DNA of 64,000 bases from Peromyscus leucopus (lineage: Eukaryota; Chordata; Mammalia; Rodentia; Cricetidae), in assembly GCF_004664715.2 (NCBI RefSeq), contig NC_051083.1, positions 117,972,913 to 118,036,912 of the forward strand, read 5' to 3'. How positions within the stretch are numbered: position 1 is the first letter of the stretch; each line of letters opens with the position of its first letter. Under the pieces are notes generated by a model. The model was given only the letters and a program-made list of their open reading frames with translations. It did not search any database and was not told where the DNA came from. This document shows, piece by piece, positions 31,985 through 44,265 of this stretch. The position numbers and the translations under genes were made by a program.

Positions 31985-32110
31985 TCAGTTTCCAGCTTAG
32001 GTTCAAATTCAGGACTCAGCACTCCCTAGCTGTGTGATATTGGGCGAGGTACTTTACCTCTCAGCTTCTCAGTTCTGTCATTGATGAAATCAAGTTACCA
32101 AGAACGCTGT
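31985..32110 (+). mobile_element. MIR SINE
   Basis: ttaggttcaaattcaggact, ccctagctgtgtgatattgg, gcgaggtactttacctctca, gcttctcagttctgtcattg and atgaaatcaag match the MIR core closely. Confidence 0.83.
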
Positions 32111-32254
32111 GGAGTTGGTCAGCCTGAGCAGGGATGCACACCGGGGATGTGAACGCCTACCATATGCATCAGACAGCTAGACACAAGGAGCCGTGACTCT
32201 CAAGAGTGAGAAACGCTATGAAAACACAGCGTTCTGTGGCCTCCCGGTGGAGAA

Positions 32255-32480
32255 AGCCCAGGTCCTTTCTGAGCTAGGTAGCACTAGAGTGGAGCCTTGA
32301 AGTTGGAGTAGGGATCAGGGTGGAGATATATAGAAGAACAAGCATTGGCGACAGAGGGAGCAGTATCTACTGTGGCAGAGAGGAAACTGCTTGACACAGG
32401 AAAATGGGGGGGGGGCTTTCTAGTGGGGTTGGAGCTGGAGATGGCAGGAAGCAGAAGACAAGGCCCAGAATTGTGAGTGG
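32255..32480 (-). mobile_element. Probable L2 fragment, antisense
   Basis: gtggagccttgaagttggag, tagggatcagggtggagata, gaacaagcattggcgacaga and gggagcagtatc follow antisense L2 ('gagtcttgaaggatgagtagg...attccaggcagagggaacagca'). A G10 run lies at about 32,406. Confidence 0.5.
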
Positions 32481-33844
32481 GTTCGGGCTACAAAAGGGGC
32501 CTTAGCAGCAGCCCAGCTACTCTCCCGGAAGTCGCCCTTTCTCTCCTCTGATTTAGGCTAGCCTGTTCTTAGCCTTGGGGTATGCCCTGCCTGGATCATG
32601 ATAGAACCTTGGCTTGGGTTCACAAGAGGCGGTACCCAAGTCCAGGAAATGCTGAGGTGCTGGGGATGGCCCTGCATATGGCTAATGTAACTGTCACTCC
32701 GGTCTCCCCACCCCACCCCCACCTCGAGAAACACATTCTTGTCGGGTTCTGGAAAACATGTGTGCAAGCGAAGTTTGGCTGGGCGGCAGATGGAAGGCCT
32801 TTTTGATTTTTCGTTCTTTTTAACAATAAGTCTCAGCTCTTGTTATCTGGGAGCCTTCAGACAACCCTGAGTATTCACCTGAGAAATGGCTCTGCAAGGC
32901 TCAACTCCCCTGGGTGGTCCATTCTACTTGGGGACTGTCCCTGATACAATGGTTCCCTGCTGACCTTCAGTCAGAGAGACCCAGCAGGCGAAGGGAAGCA
33001 GCTGCCTCATGCTTGAGGAATGCCTCCTGAACCCCCTCCCACCTCCAGCCTCCTGGCTCCCAGAAGTCAACAGCTCAACTCTTCTGGGCTAATGTTTGCA
33101 GAAAATGTTTGCAGACTTCATAGCATGCCACTTCCAAGGATGATTAGCAGTCAGGCAGCCAATCTTCCACTCAGGTTTGGAGAACCAAACCTTAAGAAGG
33201 TGGGCTTGGCTGGGCATAAGGGTAGGGAGAGAGGAGGTCAGGGCTGTTGACCTCAGCAAGATTCTCCAGCTTGCTTAGCTGAGTTCAATGTCAATGAACT
33301 CCAGGTCCTGAGCAGAGCATCAAAAATCCCCTGCCCTCTGTGGACTGGCCTCCATGGAGCAGTTTTCTGTTGACTGGTCTTTCGTTTTCCAGTGGAGCTA
33401 AGTCACAGCTTAGTCCCCAGCCCTGCCATGTAAACAAGACAAGGACGTCCGTCATAGCTCTCATATCTCAGGTCAGGAATGGCAGTTTCAGGCATCTTTT
33501 CCAGTAATGTCCTAGTGTCTGGCGACTCTGGCATGTGAACTCCCTGCCTCTCTTCATCACTACACTGAGGACATCAACGGTGCATTTCAAAGTTCCTGAA
33601 ATCTGCCCCAGCTCACACCTAGCACTTTTAGGTCTTTCTGCGAAGGCTACATGCTTAGCAAGCAGTCCTCCACACCAAGCATAATGACTAGCCGGCCTCC
33701 TTATTTCTTAAAAACAAATGTAATCCTACAGAACGATACTCCTCTGACTGCTGAGGTCTGATTTTACTAGGCTTCCAACTTTTGTCTGTGATAGCCCAAT
33801 GTTAAAACTTTCATCCATAGGCTTCTTAGCAAGATTTGCAAAGT
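32481..33844. other. Unassigned sequence, no gene seen
   Basis: No element or exon is recognised. Short frames near 32,558-32,826 occur on both strands and conflict. Confidence 0.45.
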
Positions 33845-34025
33845 ATTTTCTTTTTACTTACTTAATTAAAAATGTTATGTATTTTACATCCCTATCACAG
33901 TTTCCTCTCCCTCCTCTTCCCATCACCCCCAGCCTCCCCTCTACCCCCCACATCCACTCCTCCTCCTCTATGTTCAAAAAGGGATAGGCCTCCCATGAGC
34001 AACAAAACACGAAGTGTTTTCCACC
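33845..34025 (-). mobile_element. Rodent L1 (Lx-like) 3'UTR piece, antisense
   Basis: atgttatgtattttacatcc, ctatcacagtttcctctccc, a C/T-rich stretch with catccactcctcctcctcta, tgttcaaaaagggataggcc and tcccatgagcaac follow a rodent L1 3' region in antisense. This family is younger than the L1M copies. Confidence 0.7.
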
Positions 34026-34196
34026 CTGGTGAAGCGCCAAGTGGTAAACAGACTAGAATGGCAAGAGTATTTTAGCAAAATGAAACTCAACAGAAAGAAA
34101 TGTGAAGTTCAGTGGATTTGGTTTGAAAAATCAATTATACAAGCAGTATAGTAGAAACCTGGCTTACTGACAGACAAGGAAAAGAATGTGGGGGTA

Positions 34197-34289
34197 GGAG
34201 AATGGCCATGAGTTTTAAGACCAGCCTGGGCTACAGGGTGAGTTCCAGGCTAGCTGGGCTACAGAGCGAGACTCTGTCTCAACACCAAA
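34197..34289 (+). mobile_element. Truncated B1 SINE, internal duplication
   Basis: taagaccagcctgggctaca, gggtgagttccaggctagct, gggctacagagcgagactct and gtctcaacacc. The left end is absent. The gggctacag motif is repeated about 30 bp apart, as in some old rodent B1 subfamilies. Confidence 0.8.
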
Positions 34290-34485
34290 GAGGGCCAGTG
34301 GGCTTGGTGGGCGAAAGCGTTTGCTAGCAGGCTTGATAACCTAAGTTTGATCTTTGGGACCCATGTGGTAGAAGAAGAGAAGCAACCCCCACAAGTTGTT
34401 CTCTGACCTCCGCAACATGTGCCATGCACACAACAACCCAAATACCACCCTCTCCAATGAGATAAATGCAATTAAAACAACCAAA
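34290..34485 (+). mobile_element. B2-related SINE
   Basis: ggccagtgggcttggtgggc, gaaagcgtttgctagcaggc, ttgataacctaagtttgatc, tttgggacccatgtggtaga, ttctctgacctccgcaac, then a CA-rich tail. It lies directly downstream of the truncated B1, so the pair could also be read as one composite SINE. Confidence 0.75.
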
Positions 34486-35369
34486 CAGGCAACAAAGTCA
34501 ACTAAAGACAAAGTACAATAAAATCCGCCACTGCCTTCACGTGAATCCTTATCATAGGCCCCTAAACCAAAAACTGCAAATGGAGTTTAATGGACCAAGT
34601 GATCCCAAGCAAGAGTGCCCAGAATGCAGAGCCCACCCTGGTTCCCAAATTCTGTTAAGTAAGGAAAGCTCCCTAGCAGAGAAAAGGCATTTACTGATAA
34701 TCCAGATTTCTGGATGGTAAACCTGACACTACCTCTTTATTCAATTAAGTTTGCATATACTACCTTTTGATCCACACCTATGGAAGGGAGATTGTCTTAA
34801 TTCCAGAATGAGAGCCCGGAGAGTATCAGTTGAACAGACCTAGGTTCTGTGGACCAATCATCCAATGTTCTTTATCTGCCTCTACTTTCCTATTAATGAG
34901 GAGAAAATGTCTCTGTAATCTAATGCGGGGCATGGAAGCATTATCCATACAATCTCTATCTCTCTAAGAGATGAAAGGAAAAATGATCAGTATATGGCTG
35001 TCTCCAAAGGCTTCTATCCTTTGCTTTTTTTTGGAGCTACACATCTGTAGACCTTTGCCTTAGACACCAAAATGTTGGTCCAACATCCTACTTGGGAGCC
35101 ACTCACAATCTGAACCTTTTGTGACAGTTCACAAATTTAATGGCTATGGGAAGACCTTAAAGTAACCCAAAGGGACCCAGTATTATGGATATTCCCACAG
35201 GGATTCTATCTTTGGGATAAAGTACATAAAATATTCCAATTTCTAAAATATATTTCTCATCTTAATACCTTAGAGTCTCTCGAGAATTTTGAAACAGATC
35301 TAAGGGGATACTTTTCATTTTTGCCAAGTCTAGAAAACCCCATCCATAAGGTTATTCAAGAATGCAATG
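34486..35369. other. Unassigned sequence, no gene seen
   Basis: No element is recognised with confidence. A weak MIR-like stretch lies near 34,835-34,920 (cctaggttctgtggaccaat). Frames are short. Confidence 0.4.
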
Positions 35370-35560
35370 GGAATCCTGTGCATACAAGTGACACTACACA
35401 AATTGAGCAGGTTGTATCTCTCTATGTAACCTATATCGGTATATACATAGAACAAAGACAAAAGATCATGAATTTGAGGGAGACAGATGGGAGGGGATGG
35501 AGAGAAGAAAGAGAAGAGGGAAATAATGTGATTATAATTGCAAAAAATTATATAAAAAGT
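35370..35560 (+). mobile_element. Rodent L1-like 3' terminus, sense
   Basis: caagtgacactacacaaatt, gagcaggttgtatctctcta, a tatatacatag stretch, agatcatgaatttgagggag, a purine-rich run and gaaataatgtgattataatt, then tgcaaaaaatta follow a rodent L1 3'UTR end. The 131-codon frame across it is not a protein gene. Confidence 0.6.
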
Positions 35561-37654
35561 GAATGTAATAAAGGGTTAGAATACAGAGTGGGGGATGCTA
35601 GTGTGTGTCTTTCACAGATCCAAACAAGAAAACCCACAGGACCAATAAAAGAAGGCCAAAGTGAGAAAGGTCTCAAGAAAAAAAAAAACTTGGTTCTTAC
35701 AGCATTCATCCCATAACCTTAATTGCATCCACCATGACCCACAAGCTTGTGTGGCACACAGAAAAGGGTAATTCAGAGCTGTAAAAGAAAAAAAAGAAAG
35801 GAAAGAAATAGGAGCAGGGCTTCTCAAACAGTGACCGACCGACTGGGCTCAACACGTTTCTACGGCCTACATTGGTTTTGTATAGATGTGCCCCAGGATA
35901 GACCACATTGAGTGCTTTGGAACTTACAGGTTATAAAAGGAACTATTTGTGCGCATTGGAGGAAAACCAGAATCATGACTTCCCACACTGGCTTCTCACA
36001 TCTTTCTCTTCTTGTTTTTACAGCTAGCAATACTGATCCAACAGTCTTTCAGATCTTGGCAAAAAAAACTCTGCTCCCATGAAAAGATCCACAGGACAGG
36101 GGTTTGTGAATACTTGAGGGAGAAAAAGGGGATTGGGTAAGCCATGTTTATTGTCCTCATTTTTTAGCCAAGGAACTTCAGACAAACCTGATGATGACGT
36201 AGGCCTCCATCACTATCTCCCTAGTATGTGGAGAACCACACTGGGGGACCGTCTGAGGCAGGGGAGCTCAGTCATCACCCAGGAACACAGTCTACCTCTG
36301 AGAACTAGGATCAGCAGGCTTTGTCCCTAGCCCACGGACAGCCCATTGTTTCTGCTCTGTTCATGGATGAGTTGGCTCAGATTCAAGAAAGAGAAGTAAG
36401 GAAATCCCATCTGGGCAGAGCTCTGCACTGCCGCCTGGCCTCTTCCGCCTTTCCTGTGCTGGAATTCTAGACAAAGCAAGTCCAAGACAGAAGCTGGTGA
36501 AGTTCACTTGTCTCCAAACAGGCCTCCCCAAACATCTCCACTCTCTCTGACCAGGATACAAATAAAAGGAGCCCTTTCCGTCCTGTCCCGCTGGCTGTAT
36601 CTTCAGAGGAGGGAAGTGCGGTGGACAACTGATACAGAAACCCCGAGTTTACGAGATTCCTTCTGGGGCAAGAGGAAGAGTGTGAATTCCCAGGTTGACA
36701 AGATCACCACATCATGCTCAATTGTTCTGAGTGATGAGAATCTGACCTCCTTGCCATGTTTCAGCGAATGGTAGAACAGACTAGGTTAATGTGGGAACAA
36801 AGGAGGCTTTCTTTGCCAGAGTGACCTTCCATAAGTCACTTAACCCTTCCTGCTTCTTGCTGCCGTGTGGCTGAAGCCATAAATTATTAGTTGCACACGT
36901 TCAGTTGCTCAGTGAAAAGTGGTGGAAAAGGGTGAACTCGTCCAGTCACTCTACTAAGGAAACTTTGTCCATTCAAAGTCAGGTTACAGAGTGGCCTTTC
37001 TTTTAATTAAAAAGCATCTGGAGATGGAAAAGCCTGTTTGGCTCAGGGCCTCCTTGGAGAAGAAGCGAGGCATGTCATCTGGCTGGGCCATCTCATGGCT
37101 GTCTCAGTGGGAGCTGCTGAGGCTTTGGCACATTTTTTGTGACAGGAACAGATAAGCCCCACCGAATGTCCTGCTCCCTTGGCTGCTGTTAGGAACCTTC
37201 TCTAACACACCATTTCCAGCTAAACCCTGCAGCAGCAGGCATCCTTAACAGCGGATTTGCTAACCAGGCTCTGAGGGAAGGGGGAGGGGTGTCTGACTTG
37301 AAGTTTATATTCTCCAAGATATGGTTGAACAACCCAGGGCTGGGGTATGTTCCTGCATTCTCTGTCACCCAGTGCTGACAGCAAAAGTATTTCTAGATAT
37401 CCCCTCATGCCTGGGTTTTTATGTGGGCAGCAGACTCCCAAGCCCAGCTTCTCACAGAGCTCAGGATGACTGGCCAGAATGGAATGCTCCTCAGATGGGG
37501 AGACACAAAACCTGTCTCAACCCTGATTATGCCTTTAAAGAGGTCCTTTGTCTTGTCTGGACTTCAGTGTCTATACTGGGAAAAGTATAGCTGTGGGCCC
37601 TAAACAGAGCTGATAACAGAATCCACTGTACAGAGACAGTATCGAAAAGTGGGT
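35561..37654. other. Unassigned sequence, no gene seen
   Basis: No repeat or exon is recognised over 2 kb, except short A-rich runs near 35,680 and 35,790. This is one of the longer apparently unique stretches. Confidence 0.45.
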
Positions 37655-37765
37655 GATAGGATGGAGAGCCTGGGTTTAAATTCTAGACTCCACTGCTTCC
37701 TATGAGGGAAACCTAGGCCGAATGAGTCAAAACCTCTCTCAGGCTCTGTCCTCTTCAATGAAACA
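37655..37765 (+). mobile_element. MIR SINE fragment
   Basis: tggagagcctgggtttaaat, tctagactccactgcttcct, a degenerate middle, then gtcaaaacctctctcaggct and tcttcaatgaaacagg follow MIR in sense. Confidence 0.65.
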
Positions 37766-37776
37766 GGTTTATAACA

Positions 37777-37779
<3 letters not shown>

Positions 37780-37841
<62 letters not shown>
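37780..37841. repeat. (CT)31 microsatellite with CpG-rich edge
   Basis: About 31 uninterrupted CT units end in ccgcgcgtgcacgtgtg, an alternating purine-pyrimidine stretch able to adopt Z-DNA. Confidence 0.97.
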
Positions 37842-37843
<2 letters not shown>

Positions 37844-37966
37844 CGCGTGCACGTGTGATTAGCTTGTCTCCCCGACCTCTCCAGGCCTTGTTTTTGTGCT
37901 TCAGGCCTTGGATGTTATGTTGATTTGAAGACATGCCTTGAACATGTTATCAAAATGAGAAGCTTC

Positions 37967-38344
37967 TGGGGGCTGGTGAGACAAGTTTGTTGGGAAAGCG
38001 GGTGAAGGACTGACCCAACAAGAAGAAAGAGCTGAATTTGGATCCTCAGCATCCATGTAACGAGTTGGGTGTGGCCACGTGTGCCTGTCATCCCAGCACA
38101 GGTGAGGTGGAGGCGAGAGGAGCCCTATGGCTTGTTGGCCTCGTCTAGCTAAATCAGTGAGCTCTAGGTTCAACGAGAGACCCTGTCTCAAACAGGAAGA
38201 TGGAGAGCTGTTGAGGAAGACACCACACAATGACCTCTGGCTTCCTGGCCTATGCCTGCATGAATACACTCTCAAACACACACGCATACACGTGAACACA
38301 CACAGGAACACACACTCAAGCACATATGCCTACACATACACATG

Positions 38345-38377
<33 letters not shown>
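37967..38377 (+). mobile_element. B3 SINE, near full length
   Basis: ggggctggtgagacaagttt (5' end), ggatcctcagcatccatgta, gcctgtcatcccagcacagg, ctaaatcagtgagctctagg, ttcaacgagagaccctgtct, caaacagg, ttgaggaagacaccacacaa, tgacctctggcttcctggcc, then a CA-rich tail ending in (CA)16. This is the most complete B3 in the window. Confidence 0.92.
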
Positions 38378-38378
<1 letters not shown>

Positions 38379-38599
38379 AAACTAGCAGCTCCTAGCGTTT
38401 TCAGTCTTCTGACCTTCCTTCCCAGCCCCGTACGGCACTCACTCTCTGATCTTATATGTCATGGAGTCGTCCGTTCACTTATTAACTGTCTTTTCACAGT
38501 GTAAGCAAGCACTGTGGGATCCGTGCTCTGCTTTGCTCTCCCTTGTAATCAGCACCAATAGCATCCCCAGTGTATACGTGGGAAGAGTGGGATGAGTGA

Positions 38600-38900
38600 T
38601 GTCTCTTGGAAAGATCTGTCCTCCTTTCCCCTCTTGCTAGTTCTCTTCCTCTTTCAAATCATGCCCCCTTCTACTTCCATAATTCAAAAGTAAACCTAAA
38701 TTACATAAGTGAAAAACATGCGCAACATTTGCCTTTCTGAGTTTCAAGTATTTCGCTTAACATGATCTCCATTGTCTTGCAAATGAAATGATCTCGTTCT
38801 CCCTCAGATCTGACTAGTACTCCATTTTGTATGTATACTACATTTTCCTTATCTATCATTCAAAACGAAAGCAGGCACCTGTCTTCATGTCTTTGTCACT
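38600..38900 (-). mobile_element. L1 LINE 3' region, antisense
   Basis: tctcttcctctttcaaatca, ataattcaaaagtaaaccta, tttgcctttctgagtttcaa, gtatttcgcttaacatgatc, tccattgtcttgcaaatgaa and agtactccattttgtatgta follow antisense L1. Confidence 0.77.
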
Positions 38901-38949
38901 TGTGGGTAGCCTTTGAAGACAATTCCTTAACTCAGAGTTTGGAGAGTCA

Positions 38950-38985
38950 GTGTGTGTGTGTGTGTGTGGGGGTATGTGTGTGTGA
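38950..38985. repeat. (TG)n microsatellite
   Basis: TG units broken by gggggta in the middle. Confidence 0.92.
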
Positions 38986-39904
38986 CATTGGCTGGAATTC
39001 TAGACTTTCCCTTTGGTTGCCTTAATTAAAGCAAATGTCCAGGTGTTGAGTGTGTGTCTCTGCTGTGTACTTTTGACTAGAGCAGGGCAGATGTGGCAGT
39101 GCTAACACATATTTCAGAAGGTGCTGCACTTTTGCAAATGTCCTAGTGATTTCTTCCCTGCCTAAAGGCAGGAAGAATCAAGCCTAACAAAGAAAACTGT
39201 GAAGAATGTTCACATCCAGAGACCAACCCCTTCATAATACTGGTCAGCTTGCAGACTTGCAAGAGCAACATCTAACTAGCAAGTTTTGGGTAGACTCCAG
39301 GATTGCACGTACTTGTCAAAGTCAGGAAGATTGTCACACGACAAGGGTGGTCAGAGAAATGAGGGGGCCATTCTCTTCTCTGGGCCTAAAGTTGCCCTAG
39401 ATGCTCTTTTGTTGGGGTACCATCTCTTCTATACTGGAAATACTATAACTGGAAATTACTTTCCCTTGGAGGAACTGACCTAGTTTATTCCTAGGTAACT
39501 TACCTCATGACCACCAATAGTGTTAAATAACCAAACGTAGTCTTTAAGCTCTCAGAATATTGTGTGTGATAAGAATCCAGTGAACAGTGAACAAAAAAGG
39601 AAGGAGATCCACTTGGGGAAGCATTACTGAAAAAATGCAGCTGCTTTGAAGCAAAGAGAAGCATGGCAATCATCCACATAGGGTAGAGACTGAGCCCTAA
39701 GGTGTAGGTATGGAGTGGTGATGTACATACAGCCATGACATACTCTCCCCAACACGCATTCATGATTTTAACAACTAGTAAGAACCTATGCTGTGCTAGG
39801 TCCTAAATATACTTATTTCAAATTTATTATACATTTAAAAGAAGGAGAACATAGTAAAACGGCACTGGCGAGGCATAAAGAAGGCAATGCTCAGAAGAAG
39901 AATA
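38986..39904. other. Unassigned sequence, no gene seen
   Basis: No element is recognised, except a MIR/L2-like motif near 39,790 (cctatgctgtgctaggtcct). Frames up to 87 codons look like chance. Confidence 0.4.
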
Positions 39905-40022
39905 TAATATAAGCCCCATGGAGACAGAGATCTTTCTTTTACTCCCTGATGACTTACAAATGCCAAGTATCAACCTGGCATTTAGTAGGAACTCAAAACG
40001 ATTGACTGAATCAAAGGAATGC
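39905..40022 (+). mobile_element. L2 LINE 3' end
   Basis: cagagatctttcttttactc, a degenerate middle, then aacctggcatttagtaggaa, ctcaaaacgattgactgaat and caaaggaatg. This follows the L2 terminus 'tgcctggcacatagtaggcactcaataaatgtttgttgaatg'. Confidence 0.7.
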
Positions 40023-40136
40023 ACCACTAATGTCATTATGGTTGGGTCTAAATGGTACCCCAAGAGAGCCTGGGGACACCATTCTAAGTCCAGTTTTTAA
40101 CTCAGGTACTTCTCCTTGTTGCACCTCAGCTCCCAG

Positions 40137-40357
40137 TTTTTAAGACAAGGTCTCTTACTGCCTTGAAAGTCATTAAGTAGGCTGGGGTGACTGATTAGTG
40201 GGCCAGGCTCCTCCTGTTGCTGCCATGTCACCACATGTGGTTTAAAAATAGCAGCAGCAGCAGCAGCAACAACAACAACAACAACAACCACAGGTTCTTG
40301 GGATTGAACTTGTCCTCACGCCGCACCTCATCCAATGAGCTCTCTCCTTGGCCCCTT
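40137..40357 (-). mobile_element. B4-like composite SINE, antisense
   Basis: ttttaagacaaggtctctta opens an antisense B1-like part that decays. The right end gttcttgggattgaacttgt, cctcacgccgcacctcatcc, aatgagctctctccttggcc is the complement of an ID/B2-type head. A triplet repeat lies between the parts. Confidence 0.6.
40250..40289. repeat. (GCA)n(ACA)n triplet repeat
   Basis: About six GCA/CAG units pass into about seven CAA units. In the plus-strand frame it gives serine then asparagine runs, and in the minus strand valine/alanine runs. It lies between the two halves of a SINE, not in a gene. Confidence 0.95.
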
Positions 40358-42185
40358 CTGATTCAGAAGTTCTCTAGGAGTGTAAAGCCTGACTTAATGT
40401 ATGTGTCAGCAGGCACCTTGGAGAGTAGGCCTTTTAAACAATGCTCTTGATGGGCAGGTGGTTGGGTCATGGAGCTCAGCCTACTGGTCATGAAAGATAG
40501 GTAAGAAAAGTAGGTTCTGAGACACTCAAAGAGGCTAAGACTTCTCCATTCTTGATCAAGGTTAGTGCATGCTAGTCTTGCAATAGATAATTCAAGAAAC
40601 TCCCTACCTGCTCTTCACTAGTATAAGCTGACCCAATGACCTAGGTGAAATGCCTCCATTAGAACCAAACTCATATGATAAGTGGAATTACACTAAAAAC
40701 ATATGTACTCTCCAACTATGAAGTCAGGATGTGGTTTGATCTTTGTCCAGTTCATAAGTGGTAGAGCTAATCCCAGGAACTATGGATAATATTATTTCAT
40801 ATGTGATTTATTTGTTCCATTTCAATGCTTTCTTCATGTGTCTCTCTATATCCAGAAATTTCAATGAAGTCTTGAAAAGATCTAGGAGCATATAGTCTTA
40901 AAATTGTCACATTTACTTGTGAGGAAACTACAAAATTGATTCCAGGATTGTAGGTTGATCAGTGATTTAATTAAGTCCAGTGGACCCTGGAATTATCCCA
41001 GATCTTCCATGACCTCCGCTGCAAAATTCTAGACTAACTTTCTTCATCATTGTTGACCTATTCATCTTCCACTATTGACAGCAGAGGGCGTGGGGGCCAG
41101 ACAGACAGAGACACAGAGAGAGACAGACAGACAGACTGAGATTGACAGACAGAGAGAAAGAGACAGAGAGAAAGAAGAGAGTAGAGAAGAAGAAAATTTC
41201 ACAAACTGGTTTATATGAGGCCACTAATGAAGGCTAGAGTATGGGCTTCTTTTCTGGTAAACATAATGGTTGGCTCTCACCATATAATCGTACAAAGATC
41301 CAAGTATCACAAGTCTTTTCCAGCATAAATTGCCAGAGGTTTTCAGACAGTTGTCTTGTATCATTTATCTTTCTCTGCCTAATTCAACTCATATTGAAAA
41401 CAGATGATGGGGACAATATTTGGTAAATGTTGGGGCAAGCTTCTCTCAGAGTATTGTCTGTAACACTGAACCTAAATATGGAGTGCTCGTGTGGCTTGAA
41501 AAATGCTGGGAAACCATCCACACTACTTATTGTGGCCAAAGGCTTGGGAGGACACTTACTTTCCTACAAAATTCCTTTTGCTTCGGGAGCTGACATAAAG
41601 TCAACACTGGCTTTGTGCCTGACCTCATTTGTGTCCATGTCAATCAGTGTGAGTACCAAGCATAAGACAAAAAACTTGCACAGGGCATCTCCGATCATGT
41701 TGGCCTCCATTTGTAGGAAAAACTGAACTTGGCAAGGACACCGCAGCATCAATATACTGTTTGAACTGACTTGGATTAGAATGCCCGGTCAGAAAGAGAG
41801 AGGTAAGCTTGTGACCCTGATGGGAAATGGACCATATCAAGTAATGACCAACCTCGGATGGAAGGGTGGAATGAGAGAACAGGATGGACAGTAGGACTTC
41901 TTTATGATATGCAAAAGATTAGCAGGCTATCCAATAGTTCAATCAAGTGCCAAGGGAACTGGTGCTCAAACTTTCTCCCCATCACCCTCAAGAGAAGGAC
42001 TCCCTTTTATACCACACATGCAACCTGACACCCAAGTACATGAAGGCAAGTGAGTGTTCCTCCACACTTTCTAGTGGGAATTCAGAAACTGGCATCATTT
42101 GGGAACCAAGAGAGTCTGGGGATCAAATGCCATCTTTTTCAGAGCCAAAACGTTATCCAGTGTTGTTGTTTAAAATAAAAAGTGC
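40358..42185. other. Mostly unassigned, one GACA tract
   Basis: Apart from the simple repeat at 41,098-41,195, I recognise nothing firm. A possible antisense MIR scrap lies near 40,720-40,775 (cataagtggtagagctaatc). A 99-codon frame at 41,427-41,726 has no known domain. Confidence 0.4.
41098..41195. repeat. (GACA/GAGA)n purine-rich repeat
   Basis: Irregular GACA, GAGA and GAAA units over about 100 bp. Confidence 0.9.
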
Positions 42186-42330
42186 TCTAAGCCAGATGTG
42201 TTGGTATATGCCTGTAACTCCAACACCCAAGAGACTAAGGCAGGACAATCTAGCATTTGAGGTGAGTTGGGTTTCATAGTGAAACCTGCCTCAAAAATAC
42301 AAAACAAAACAAAACACAACACCTCAAGAC
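42186..42330 (+). mobile_element. Diverged B1 SINE
   Basis: taagccagatgtgttggtat, atgcctgtaactccaacacc, gactaaggcaggacaatcta, a shortened middle, tagtgaaacctgcctcaaaa and an (AAAAC)n tail. Confidence 0.83.
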
Positions 42331-43734
42331 AACACCATGTCAGGCCATTTTCTTCATCAAGAGGCCATGGATATAGTGGAAACAACAGTCTCTGTGACTG
42401 AGAAGTCTGTGTAGAATTTTAGACAGCATAATGGCTGGGGAGGAAAGATAATTAGAGCTCTACTGGAGAGTCCACAGATAAAACACATGTAGACAGTTGT
42501 CCAAGTCAGCTTATGCTTAAACCTAACCCTAGTGACCTCGCCCTAAAACCCCGCAGACTATATGCAGGGCCATCTGTGGCTTGGACTACATAGAAGAAGG
42601 ACCGGCCGTTCCCTGAATTGTTCTAGTGATAGAAAAAGGTGGTGGAGGAGAACAAAGGTTTTCTCTTTATCACGGAAGGGCGCCTAGCCCCCAGGGGGCC
42701 TCAATGGGGCAGCTGTCTGTCTCTCCAGGGTAGTAGCTTTGTCCCTGCTGAGCGAGTGGCCATGGGTCATGTGCACTTCCCGAGAAACATGCTCCAGCTT
42801 GTCCCTGCTATATTTGAGTTGTTGAAAGCGGATCCGCCAGAAACTAGACATCTGCAGCACCGGGTGGCAATGCCAGAGTGTCCCTGGGCCGAGGCTTAAA
42901 GTGAAACAGGAGCTGAGCCCAGGACCAGATGCCTAGGAGTCCCTTCTCGAATGCCTCAGCCCAGTGCCATCGTCTTCTGCTTAGGGTAGATCCCCAAATA
43001 GCTTCCAGATGAAGCCAGGGGCCAGTGGGCCAGGAGGTGAAGCAGGCGAATATACAGACTACAGCAGGCAGACAAAATGGCATCCCATCTTTCTTGGTGA
43101 ATTCTAGGGAAATATTGGTTACTTTGTGTCTCTAGAACAATGTGTGCTAGGAATCCAATGCCTGCTGGAAGAATAGAAGTTCCCAGTTTTAAAAAATCAA
43201 TTTAAGATAGAAAAAGAAGACTGCTTCACGTTGGAGAGGTTGATACATATCTTCCTTGAAAAGGAAACTTCAGTTTTGGACATTTGGTTGGGGCATGTGA
43301 TAGAGCTGAACACAATAGCTCTTTCACACTCTAAAAGCTTGTGAGCCCTTATCAGGGTTCTAACTGATATTTTCCCTTGCCCCTGTAGAAGGAGTAACTT
43401 TGAGACAGACAAGCATTTAGCAATCTGAGAGTCCAGACGGATAAAAGACAGACATTCATTTTCCTTCGCTCGTAGTGCAGAGGCCAGGAAGGACAGATTT
43501 TTGTGGCAGTGTTCCATCCTGGCCTAGATTGCAACTGATCTGAAAAGAACAATCCAAGATGACAGTGAGGCACTTTCCTAAAAGCTTCGAATAACCAAGT
43601 GAGTCCCCAAAGCCAGTGAAGACACCACCTTGGAATATGGAATAAATGAAACCCAAGCGGTCACTAGCCAGAGTTTTGCTGTTGATGAGGTTACAGTGAG
43701 GTGCAGGCTAAGAAGGGCTCATCCAGAGACCATC
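42331..43734. other. Unassigned sequence, no gene seen
   Basis: No repeat is recognised. The part from 42,600 to 43,080 is GC-richer with a few CpGs. Frames there (86 plus-strand and 79 minus-strand codons) overlap and lack any recognisable domain. Confidence 0.45.
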
Positions 43735-43872
43735 TGGGTCCTAGCCCATGACTGAGTCACTGCATGACCTTGAGGGAATCCATTCTTTCTCGAGATCCCT
43801 CTATTCATCTTTTATACAATTAAGGGTGGGACGTGATGACATAGGAGTTCTTTCCAGCTCTAGTATTCTGCA
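43735..43872 (+). mobile_element. MIR-family SINE
   Basis: catgactgagtcactgcatg, accttgagggaatccattct, ttatacaattaagggtggga, cgtgatgacataggagttct and ttccagctctagtattctg follow the MIR-type 3' half ending 'gatgacctctaaggtcccttccagctctaa..ttctg'. Confidence 0.68.
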
Positions 43873-44035
43873 GGGTGGAGATGAGAAAGTTGGTCAAGAG
43901 TAACACTGACAGAGTTTAATAAAAATGTATGCTGTAGACAGGATCTAAAATACAATACTATTTATGAAATATACGCTTACAGTTTTAAAGCTCAGAAATA
44001 AATGTACTTCAATGATATTAAAAACATATATCTTG

Positions 44036-44265
44036 TGGCTGGAGCAATAGCTCAGTGGTTAAGAGGACTGGCTGCTCTCACAGAAGATCCAAATTTGGTT
44101 CCCAGCACTCAGACGGTAGCTTACAACCATCGGTACCTGCAGTTCTATAGGATCTGATATGTTCTTCTGGACTTGGGCACTACATGCACATGCTGCACAG
44201 ACATATATGCAGGCAAAACATTCATGCACATAAGATAAAATTTAAATTAAAAATTATTTAAAAAA
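44036..44265 (+). mobile_element. B2 SINE
   Basis: tggctggagcaatagctcag, tggttaagaggactggctgc, tggttcccagcactcagacg, gtagcttacaaccatcggta, cctgcagttctataggatct, gatatgttcttctgg, cactacatgcacatgctgca, cagacatatatgcaggcaaa, then a taaaatttaaatt tail. This is a full-length, moderately diverged copy. Confidence 0.93.
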
